The notes beneath the pieces are model-generated. The model was not told the origin of the DNA and ran no database searches. It saw only the letters and a list, made by a program, of their open reading frames with translations. This document shows positions 1 through 5,668 of a DNA stretch of 13,796 nucleotides, in pieces. Where the stretch lies: positions 1 through 13,796 of the forward strand of contig CALBHM010000258.1 in assembly GCA_937892835.1 (NCBI GenBank), given 5' to 3'. Source of the stretch: an uncultured Ruminococcus sp. GTDB lineage: Bacteria; Bacillota; Clostridia; Oscillospirales; Acutalibacteraceae. Position numbers and translations under genes: made by a program. How positions within the stretch are numbered: position 1 is the stretch's first letter; every line of letters starts with the position of its first letter.

Positions 1-2
1 GA

Positions 3-53
3 GAGGGGGTGGTGGCTATGGGTGCGAATAAGAAACCGGACGTAGCTGCTTGA
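3..53 (+). CDS. Possible 3' end of an upstream gene (partial)
   Basis: One frame is open from the window edge to a TGA at 51-53 and reads as a short hydrophilic tail ending in KKPDVAA. The two other + frames also close within the first 45 bases, so frame choice rests only on this one being longest and on the next gene starting about 40 bases later in the same direction. No function can be assigned. In related elements the genes before pcfB are DNA-processing or small unknown genes. Confidence 0.25.
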   Translation, partial: EGVVAMGANKKPDVAA

Positions 54-93
54 AAGACGGCAAATGAGCTTTTTGGAAAGGAAGGTGAAGATC

Positions 94-372
94 ATGGCTA
101 AGTCTATTCTGACACCGGAGGGCGATCTCATCAACTACGATAACCTGATTGCGGTCAGCGTCGAGGTGCGTTCTGTCGGTGTCGATGATGAGCATACGGA
201 AGATGCTTACTGCATTGTTGGTACTGATGTGACCAACAGGGAGAATCTGCTTTATCACTCGTCCGACTACGATAAGGTGATGAGTGTCCAGGGCGATATT
301 ACCCGTTGGCTCCAGAGTGAAGCATTTTCCACTTTTGAGATGCCGACCGCAGACGAAGGTGGTGATGCCTGA
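94..372 (+). CDS. Small hypothetical protein upstream of pcfB
   Basis: This encodes a 92-residue acidic protein with no membrane segment or signal peptide. The start at 94 is preferred over an in-frame ATG at 64 because AAGGTG (82-87) lies six bases before it, while the ATG at 64 has only a weak purine run. The protein opens with a SILTPEGDLINYDN stretch, has an alternating hydrophobic pattern suggesting beta strands, and ends in an amphipathic segment (about 62-78, DKVMSVQGDITRWLQ) and an acidic tail. Small ICE and phage proteins of this general look (a strand-rich start, then a short helix that ends in W/L) are common, but I do not recognise a named family. Its stop shares one base with the pcfB start (TGATG), and its last codons carry the pcfB ribosome site, so the two are likely translationally coupled. 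Confidence 0.75.
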   Translation: MAKSILTPEGDLINYDNLIAVSVEVRSVGVDDEHTEDAYCIVGTDVTNRENLLYHSSDYDKVMSVQGDITRWLQSEAFSTFEMPTADEGGDA

Positions 373-848
373 TGCCTTCGGACTATGAGAACGGTGCGAA
401 GAAAACCATTGATATTTCGATTAAAGCGGAGAAAATGACTGCTAATGTGCTGAAATCGGCATTGCGGGAGTTTATGTCGGGCAAGGCAGAGAAAAAAGGG
501 CGAATGACCTACAAGCAGTTGCAGGCGAAGTCGCCGTCCAAGCTCGACAGCATTGAGGTTTCAGACAGAAATATCGGAGATTTTCTGAAAACCGCACGAA
601 AATACGATGTGGATTTTGCATTGAAAAGAGATAAAAACACCACTCCGCCTACCTATCATGTTTTCTTTTCTGCTGCTAAGACAGAGGATTTCAAGAAAGC
701 ATTTTCAGAGTATGTCGGTAAGGGACAGGGAAAATCGCAGAAGCGTGGTGAGTTCACCCGTGAGCAGATGCAGCAGCAGGCTCAGAAATTCAGGAACAAA
801 CCTCGCAAACAGAAACAGAGAGAGAAAACAAGGGAGAACAGACGGTGA
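372..848 (+). CDS. pcfB: PcfB-like conjugation accessory protein (DUF3801)
   Basis: This 158-residue protein matches the PcfB/DUF3801 pattern: an N-terminal AEKMTANVLKSALREF helix, a GRMTYKQLQ segment near residues 43-51, a central IEVSDRNIGDFLKTARKYDVDFALKRDK region, and a strongly basic K/R/Q-rich tail from about residue 120. In the enterococcal plasmid pCF10, PcfB works with the coupling protein PcfC and relaxase PcfG in recruiting the DNA-protein substrate to the secretion channel in the cytoplasm. The same job is inferred here because a VirD4/PcfC-type gene follows. GAAGGTGG at 356-363 is the ribosome site. The ATG overlaps the previous stop by one base. The basic tail could contact DNA or the acidic parts of partners, but that is inference. 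Confidence 0.85.
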   Translation: MPSDYENGAKKTIDISIKAEKMTANVLKSALREFMSGKAEKKGRMTYKQLQAKSPSKLDSIEVSDRNIGDFLKTARKYDVDFALKRDKNTTPPTYHVFFSAAKTEDFKKAFSEYVGKGQGKSQKRGEFTREQMQQQAQKFRNKPRKQKQREKTRENRR

Positions 849-985
849 TCTATAACCACTTCCAGCCTGCACCAGTTCCACGGGCAAGGGGCGATGATAT
901 TTTTACGGCAGTCTTTTTTGCCGATACCAACAGAAAGGAAATGTCTGCAAATTGCAGATCGACACGAGAAAACTCAAAAAGCTGA
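845..985 (+). CDS. Probable 46-residue overlapping small protein
   Basis: A GTG at 845 overlaps the pcfB stop as GTGA and has AGGGAG at 831-836 with an eight-base gap, a better ribosome site than that of the coupling protein gene that follows. The frame runs 46 codons to TGA at 983-985 and overlaps the 5' end of the virD4-like gene by 34 bases. The predicted peptide starts IYNHFQPAPVPRARGDD, then a short hydrophobic patch (IFTAVFFAD), then a Ser/Arg/Asn-rich tail that comes from the overlap. No family is recognised. It fills the 103-base gap between pcfB and virD4 and may couple their translation. It could also be a non-functional open frame. The SD spacing and the exact GTGA junction argue for translation. 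Confidence 0.5.
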   Translation: MIYNHFQPAPVPRARGDDIFTAVFFADTNRKEMSANCRSTRENSKS

Positions 986-3018
986 TCATCAAGACTATTC
1001 CCTATGTCGCTTTCTCTTATGTGGGTAACCTGGTCGGCTTTGCGTACCGAACCGCTGATGGCAGCGGCTTTCAGGAAAAGCTCCTGCCTTTCATGAGTAA
1101 TCTCGGTGTGGCATTTGCAAGAATCTTTCCAAGTTTACACCCGTTTGATCTTCTTATCGGCTTGGGTTTGGCGGGAGTAATGAGGCTCGTCCTCTACGTC
1201 AAGTCGAAAAACAGGAAGAAGTTCCGCCAGGGTGAGGAGTACGGCTCTGCCGTATGGGGCGGTGAAAAGGATATTGAGCCGTATATGGACTTATCCTGCC
1301 CCGAAAACAATGTGATACTCACAAAGACGGAATCTCTGACCATGGGCAAGCCCTCTGCACCGAAATTTGCCCGTAACAAGAACATTCTTGTGATCGGTGG
1401 CTCAGGTTCAGGTAAGACACGCTTCTTCGTAAAGCCGAACCTGATGCAGATGCACTCCTCCTATGTAGTGACCGACCCGAAAGGCACGGTGCTTGTGGAG
1501 TGCGGAAAGATGCTTGAAAGGGGCCGCCCGAAACGTGTGGACGGAAAAATAGTGTATCAGAAAACACCTGACGGCAAGTACAAAAAGGACGATAAGGGAA
1601 AATATATCCCTGTCTATGAACCCTACAAGATCAAAGTATTCAATACTATTGATTTTGCGAAGTCGATGCATTATAACCCGTTCGCATATATCAGCAAGAA
1701 GAACCGTGAGAAGGACATTCTGAAATTCGTGGAAGTACTTATCAAGAACACTTCTTCTCAGCAGCCGTCCGGCGATGATTTTTGGGTGAAAGCGGAGAAA
1801 CTGCTCTATACTGCGTATATTGCCCTGATCTTTGCTATGTATCCCGAAGATGAATGGAACTTTGAAACTTTGATCGACATGATCAACAATTCGGAGTGCC
1901 GTGAGGACGATGAGGAGTTCAAAAACAGCATTGACCTTGAATTTGAGATCGTGGAGTGCTGGCTAAACCATACAAAGCACGATGATCCCGATGTCATGGC
2001 TGATTACGGTGATGTCTTTGAAGCTGAACCCGATGCCGAACAACGGCGAATGGGTGCATTTGCACTCAAACAATACAAGGCATACAAGTTGGCGGCAGGA
2101 AAAACAGCTAAGTCTATCCTTATTAGCTGCAGCACCCGACTTGCACCTTTTGCAATAGATGAGGTCTTGGAGATCACCTCCTACGATGAGCTGCACCTTG
2201 ACAAGCTCGGTGACGAGCTGAGTGCACTTTTTATCATCATCTCCGATACTGATGCCACATTCAACTTTCTTGTGGCTATCATGTATTCCCAGCTATTCAA
2301 CCTTTTGTGTACCAAAGCGGACAATTCAAAGGGTGGAAAGCTGACCTATCATGTACGCTGTTTGTTAGATGAGTTTGCGAATATTGGTGAAATTCCGCAG
2401 TTTGAGAAGCTCATAGCGACGATCCGAAGCCGTGAAATCAGTGCGTCGATCATCTTGCAAGCTAAGAGCCAGCTAAAGGCTATATATAAAGATAATGCAG
2501 ATACGATTGAAGGCAACTGTGATACGATGCTGTTTTTGGGCGGCAAGGAGAAGTCCACGCTGAAAGAAATTTCGGAGAGCTTAGGTAAAGAAACGATCGA
2601 CAGTTTCAACACCTCTACCAACCGTGGACAATCGGAGAGCTACGGTATGAACTATCAGAAGCTCGGAAAAGAGCTGAAATCTCAGGACGAACTGGCGGTC
2701 ATGGACGGCGGTAAATGTATCCTGCAAGTGCGAGGAGTGCGTCCGTTCTTCTCGGACAAGTTTGATATTACCCGTCATAAGCAGTACCCTATGCTGTTAG
2801 ATGACAATCCTGAGCAGAAATTTAACATCGAAAACTATGTGAGTAACCGAAGAGAGATGCGTTTGAAACTGCCCAAAGGAGAACGTTTTTCGGCTTATGG
2901 TGTGGATATGACAAACGCCGGACAGGAAGTTACAACAGTATCAGCAAAAGAAAAAGATAAAGCTGGTACTGCAATATCTGAGGAAACCGAAGAAAAAGAG
3001 ATATATGTCGGCTTTTAA
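952..3018 (+). CDS. virD4: VirD4/TraG-family type IV coupling ATPase
   Basis: This 688-residue protein is the coupling protein that docks the relaxase-DNA complex to the channel and uses ATP to drive transfer at the inner face of the membrane. Two hydrophobic segments (about 13-32 and 64-83) anchor it. Walker A is GGSGSGKT at 149-156 and Walker B is LLDEF at 471-475, followed by ANIGEIP and the conserved TIRSREISASIILQ block. The family GNCDTMLFLGGKE block lies near 520-532. The start is TTG: no ATG or GTG is in frame between the upstream stop at 895 and this codon, and the resulting N-terminus (DTRKLKKLIIKTIPY) resembles that of relatives. AAAGGAA at 934-940 is a spaced, modest ribosome site. 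Hydrophilic insertions occur after Walker A (about 190-225, Lys-rich) and near 345-365. It follows pcfB and the small ORF in one operon. Confidence 0.96.
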   Translation: MQIDTRKLKKLIIKTIPYVAFSYVGNLVGFAYRTADGSGFQEKLLPFMSNLGVAFARIFPSLHPFDLLIGLGLAGVMRLVLYVKSKNRKKFRQGEEYGSAVWGGEKDIEPYMDLSCPENNVILTKTESLTMGKPSAPKFARNKNILVIGGSGSGKTRFFVKPNLMQMHSSYVVTDPKGTVLVECGKMLERGRPKRVDGKIVYQKTPDGKYKKDDKGKYIPVYEPYKIKVFNTIDFAKSMHYNPFAYISKKNREKDILKFVEVLIKNTSSQQPSGDDFWVKAEKLLYTAYIALIFAMYPEDEWNFETLIDMINNSECREDDEEFKNSIDLEFEIVECWLNHTKHDDPDVMADYGDVFEAEPDAEQRRMGAFALKQYKAYKLAAGKTAKSILISCSTRLAPFAIDEVLEITSYDELHLDKLGDELSALFIIISDTDATFNFLVAIMYSQLFNLLCTKADNSKGGKLTYHVRCLLDEFANIGEIPQFEKLIATIRSREISASIILQAKSQLKAIYKDNADTIEGNCDTMLFLGGKEKSTLKEISESLGKETIDSFNTSTNRGQSESYGMNYQKLGKELKSQDELAVMDGGKCILQVRGVRPFFSDKFDITRHKQYPMLLDDNPEQKFNIENYVSNRREMRLKLPKGERFSAYGVDMTNAGQEVTTVSAKEKDKAGTAISEETEEKEIYVGF

Positions 3019-3043
3019 CTCAGACAGTGAAGAAACCGAATAA

Positions 3044-3078
3044 AGGCAATACCGCACGATCTTTGTGTGGTATTGCCT
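3044..3078 (+). promoter_or_regulatory. Strong RNA hairpin between virD4 and the pilin-like gene
   Basis: AGGCAATACCGCAC (3044-3057) and GTGTGGTATTGCCT (3065-3078) form a 14-bp stem with a seven-base loop. The one non-Watson-Crick position is G-U in + strand RNA but A-C on the other strand, so it fits a + strand transcript. It is followed by seven A residues, not T, so it is not a normal intrinsic terminator. It could block exonucleases or mark a processing site that lets the pilin message accumulate separately from the coupling-protein message. Confidence 0.6.
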
Positions 3079-3092
3079 AAAAAAAGAATCGG

Positions 3093-3121
3093 TTGAAGCT
3101 GCGGACAATTATTACTTTATT
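3093..3121 (+). promoter_or_regulatory. Weak candidate promoter before the pilin-like gene
   Basis: TTGAAG (3093-3098) and TTTATT (3116-3121) are separated by 17 bases, each matching four of six consensus positions. The region is AT-rich and lies between the hairpin and the ribosome site GAGGGAG (3127-3133). A match this loose is expected by chance in AT-rich sequence, so it is only a candidate. Confidence 0.2.
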
Positions 3122-3144
3122 TTTTTGAGGGAGACTTTTTACCT

Positions 3145-3567
3145 ATGAACGAACTGAATATTTCTGCGGTCGATGCAACCGCAATGGAGACAGCAGCCAC
3201 TGCCTCTGCACCGAAGCACAAGTGGCTCTCTAAGCTCACCCGTGGTGCAAAGAAGGCAACCATGTTCTGCACGATCGCAGGCGTTATGGCATCTACCTGT
3301 GTAACTCAGGCATTTGCAGCAAGCACGGGTGCTGTTGATACTTCTTCTTTCATTTCTACTGCTTGTACCGTACTCAAGAGCGTTATCTGCCTGATCGGTG
3401 CAGGTGTTGGTGTATGGGGCGTTGTAAACCTTCTGGAAGGTTACGGTAATGATAACCCCGGTGCGAAATCCCAGGGAATGAAGCAGCTCATGTCAGGCCT
3501 TGGTCTGATCCTTCTTGCAATCGTCCTCGTTCCTGTTCTTGAAACAATGATGACGGGTGCGATTTAA
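3145..3567 (+). CDS. Maff2-family VirB2/TrbC-like pilin subunit
   Basis: This 140-residue protein carries the Maff2 signature: a hydrophobic helix (about 75-96), then GVVNLLEGYGNDNPGAKSQG (92-111), then a second hydrophobic helix (about 114-136). The two-helix layout with a polar loop is that of VirB2/TrbC pilin-like subunits of conjugation channels, located in the cytoplasmic membrane and probably exposed outside. Unlike many short Maff2 proteins I know of, this copy begins with a leader: a basic stretch (K24-K37), a hydrophobic run (about 38-55) and an AFA-A site (56-59), which looks like a long signal peptide. Cleavage would leave about 82 residues, the usual pilin size. GAGGGAG (3127-3133) precedes the ATG by 11 bases. 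The upstream hairpin may support higher expression. Confidence 0.85.
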   Translation: MNELNISAVDATAMETAATASAPKHKWLSKLTRGAKKATMFCTIAGVMASTCVTQAFAASTGAVDTSSFISTACTVLKSVICLIGAGVGVWGVVNLLEGYGNDNPGAKSQGMKQLMSGLGLILLAIVLVPVLETMMTGAI

Positions 3568-3684
3568 GTGACGTTGTGACCTAATATAAGCAGATTAGCT
3601 ACATAGCGGTGGGTTTTGCGTTGCAATAATGGTTTTTGGGTAAGTGATCTGCACTCTCAGATATGAAAGGGAGTGAAAACATAA

Positions 3685-4254
3685 ATGGCAATAAATATCG
3701 GATATTTAACTGCCAATAAAACAAGTGCAGGAGATGAAGTGTACACTCCATTCTATGCGGTAGAGCCGTTAATGGAATTTTTGCCGAAAGACAAGAAAAT
3801 ATGGTGCCCGTTTGATGAAGAATGGAGTGCATTTTATCAGTATCTTACGGAACAGGGGTTTGATGTGGAACGAAGCAGCTTGAAAGATGGCAAGGATTAT
3901 TTTCACTTTGAGCCTGACAAATGGGATATTCTCGTAAGCAATCCTCCATTTTCTAAGAAAGATGAAGTCCTGAAACGAGCTTTTACTTTTCAGAAGCCTT
4001 TTGCTCTTCTCTTGCCCGTGAACAGTATTCAGGGTAAGGCACGGTACATGATATTCAATAATGAGATTCAGATGCTCTGCTTTGATAGTCGGGTCGATTA
4101 TCATACACGGCAGAATATGCTCTTTACAACAAAGGGAAATCATTTCGGCTCTGCGTATTTTTGCAGAAACCTTCTTCCCACAAAGCTGGAATTACGTCAG
4201 CTTGTGAAATATGACAGACCATTGATGAATTCCTCGGAGAGGGGTGATGAATAA
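3685..4254 (+). CDS. Adenine-N6-methyltransferase-like protein with NPPF motif
   Basis: This 189-residue protein has DEVYTP at 17-22 and DILVSNPPF at 81-89, the latter matching motif IV (N/D-P-P-F/Y) of N6-adenine DNA methyltransferases. After it come the usual beta-strand PFALLLPVN (105-113) and a predicted C-terminal strand GSAYFC (155-160). The SAM-binding motif I, normally FxGxG, is missing. In its place is KKIWCPFDEEWSAF (37-50), leading into a helix and GFDVERSS. Similar small ICE and phage proteins are often labelled simply methyltransferase or given an unrelated nucleotidyltransferase name. Catalysis is therefore uncertain: it may bind SAM in an altered way or be a structural relic. 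The ribosome site AAAGGGAG (3666-3673) gives a clear start. Its stop abuts the next ATG (TAAATG), so it is locked into the channel operon. Confidence 0.7.
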   Translation: MAINIGYLTANKTSAGDEVYTPFYAVEPLMEFLPKDKKIWCPFDEEWSAFYQYLTEQGFDVERSSLKDGKDYFHFEPDKWDILVSNPPFSKKDEVLKRAFTFQKPFALLLPVNSIQGKARYMIFNNEIQMLCFDSRVDYHTRQNMLFTTKGNHFGSAYFCRNLLPTKLELRQLVKYDRPLMNSSERGDE

Positions 4255-5205
4255 ATGGGAGTGATCAGCGATGCGATCGATGCTTTGGAGGATTGGTGCT
4301 GTGACTTATTCAAGGACGGCATAAAATCTCAGTTTGACGGAATTTCCGAACTTCTGACTGATACATTTGCTCAGACAACAGGTTCGGGTGCAAAGGGAAA
4401 CCTTGTATCAAACTTTCTGACAAAGCACCCTGCTCAGTTTACGGGTACTGTCGGAAGTGCACCGACAGGCTACGGAATTTGGGCAACTATCGAAACGCTC
4501 TGTAACAATGTTGTAGTCCCTATTGGAGGTTTCATTCTGACAGTCATACTCTTGAATGAGCTTTGTCAAATGGTCATTCGGGGAAATAATTTCAAAGACT
4601 TTGACGATTCGATCTTTATAAAATGGATCATCAAAGCCTTATGCGGTGTAATACTTGTAGCCAACACATATTACATCGCTTCCGCACTATTTTCGTTTGG
4701 CACAAATGTATGCTCCAATGGACTTTCTACGCTGTTCGGCAGCGGTGACTACCTATCTAAAAGTCTTGCGTTAAAGAAATCAGCTCTCAACAGCTTAGGC
4801 TTGGGTGAGTTGATGACGGTGTGGTTCATATCACTTATTGTTCATCTGGGAGTGATGATACTTATTGTTGCGATCGTAATTACTCTTGCAAGCCGTATCA
4901 TCGAGGTGTTTATGTATCTCAGCATTGCACCTATCCCTATGGCAACAATGATGGATAGCGGTGAATGGGCAAGTATCGGTAAAAACTGGGTAAAGCAGCT
5001 TTTGGCTCTTTCTTTCCAGGGGTTCTTTATCGTAGTCGCACTCGGTATTTTCAAAACGCTTTTCAGCAATATGATCACCTCGCTCAATTCAAGTTCGGAC
5101 GGTGTGATAATGCAAATGGCAATGCTTATGGGATACACGGCAGCACTTATTTTTACCATTCTGCGTACAGGAGCGATCAGCAAAAGTGTGTTTAACGCAC
5201 ATTGA
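4255..5205 (+). CDS. TrbL/VirB6-like polytopic T4SS channel protein
   Basis: This 316-residue protein is the polytopic membrane component thought to form part of the DNA path through the cytoplasmic membrane. It has an N-terminal region without membrane segments (1-85), then hydrophobic segments at about 86-107, 122-148, 186-211, 213-232, 249-270 and 286-305. The family landmark is the RIIEVFMYLSIAPIPMAT stretch (214-231), followed by an amphipathic GKNWVKQLLALSFQGFF. No signal peptide is seen. The start directly follows the stop of the methyltransferase-like gene, and GAGAGGGGTG (about 4236-4245) serves as ribosome site. prgI and virB4 follow, the standard order for this class of Gram-positive T4SS. 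The family assignment is strong from layout and the IAPIP motif. Confidence 0.9.
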   Translation: MGVISDAIDALEDWCCDLFKDGIKSQFDGISELLTDTFAQTTGSGAKGNLVSNFLTKHPAQFTGTVGSAPTGYGIWATIETLCNNVVVPIGGFILTVILLNELCQMVIRGNNFKDFDDSIFIKWIIKALCGVILVANTYYIASALFSFGTNVCSNGLSTLFGSGDYLSKSLALKKSALNSLGLGELMTVWFISLIVHLGVMILIVAIVITLASRIIEVFMYLSIAPIPMATMMDSGEWASIGKNWVKQLLALSFQGFFIVVALGIFKTLFSNMITSLNSSSDGVIMQMAMLMGYTAALIFTILRTGAISKSVFNAH

Positions 5206-5228
5206 CCTTGAACAAGATTGGAGGATCT

Positions 5229-5606
5229 ATGGCACATTATGTACAAATCCCGAAAGACCTGAACGACATCAAAGAGAAGTTTATTATGGGATTTACCAAA
5301 AGACAGGTGATATGCTTTGGTATCGGTCTTGTTCTCGGAGCACCTGTTTTCTTTCTGACGAAAACAGCTATCGGAATGTCCGGGGCGATCTTCGCTATGG
5401 GTGCAGTCGCTGCTCCTGCGATACTCTGCGGACTTTATAAGAAAAATGGCGTTTTCTTGGAGAAACAGGCAAAATATATGCGTGAATACTTTACAAGACC
5501 TCGAAAGCGGTATTACCGCACAACAAACATATTTGAGTGCTTTGAAAGGCATATCGAATACACAAGGATCAAGAAAAAGCTGAGAGATGCCGAAAGAAAA
5601 GGCTGA
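5229..5606 (+). CDS. prgI: PrgI-family T4SS membrane protein (VirB3-like position)
   Basis: This 125-residue protein matches the PrgI family: a short N-terminal PKDLNDIKEKFIMGFTKRQ segment, two adjacent membrane helices (about 26-43 and 48-70), and a basic cytoplasmic tail with LEKQAKYMREYFTRPRKRYY and an Asn near 100. PrgI lies directly before virB4 in Gram-positive conjugation operons and takes the place of VirB3, likely fastening the VirB4 ATPase to the membrane. The ATG at 5229 is preferred to an upstream in-frame TTG at 5202 because GGAGGA (5220-5225) sits just before it and the N-terminus then matches the family. That ribosome site is close (three bases), which may lower initiation. Confidence 0.9.
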   Translation: MAHYVQIPKDLNDIKEKFIMGFTKRQVICFGIGLVLGAPVFFLTKTAIGMSGAIFAMGAVAAPAILCGLYKKNGVFLEKQAKYMREYFTRPRKRYYRTTNIFECFERHIEYTRIKKKLRDAERKG

Positions 5607-5668
5607 TACGGCTGACTATACAGTAAACTTTCGGTGTCTACGCTTTTGAATATAAACGGAGGTTACCA

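Noticed and set aside
48..63. Near repeat with 3878-3893 (GCTTGAAAGA-C/T-GGCAA, 15 of 16 bases)
   Set aside because: One such match is expected by chance in about 14 kb, and the reading frames and contexts differ.
64..93. ATG at 64 as start of the first small gene
   Set aside because: Only a weak ribosome site precedes it, while the ATG at 94 has AAGGTG at a good distance.
941..943. ATG at 941 as start of virD4
   Set aside because: It is in a different frame and belongs to the small ORF ending at 985.
3044..3078. Hairpin as an intrinsic terminator after virD4
   Set aside because: The stem is followed by A residues on the + strand. On the - strand the tail is only a short TTTA and no - strand gene ends there.
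4842..5552. Long - strand open frame opposite trbL and prgI
   Set aside because: It overlaps two well-supported + strand genes, has no ribosome site that I can find, and its protein resembles no family. The same applies to the - strand frame at 7244-7960 opposite virB4 and to that at 11816-12439 opposite the DUF4366 gene.
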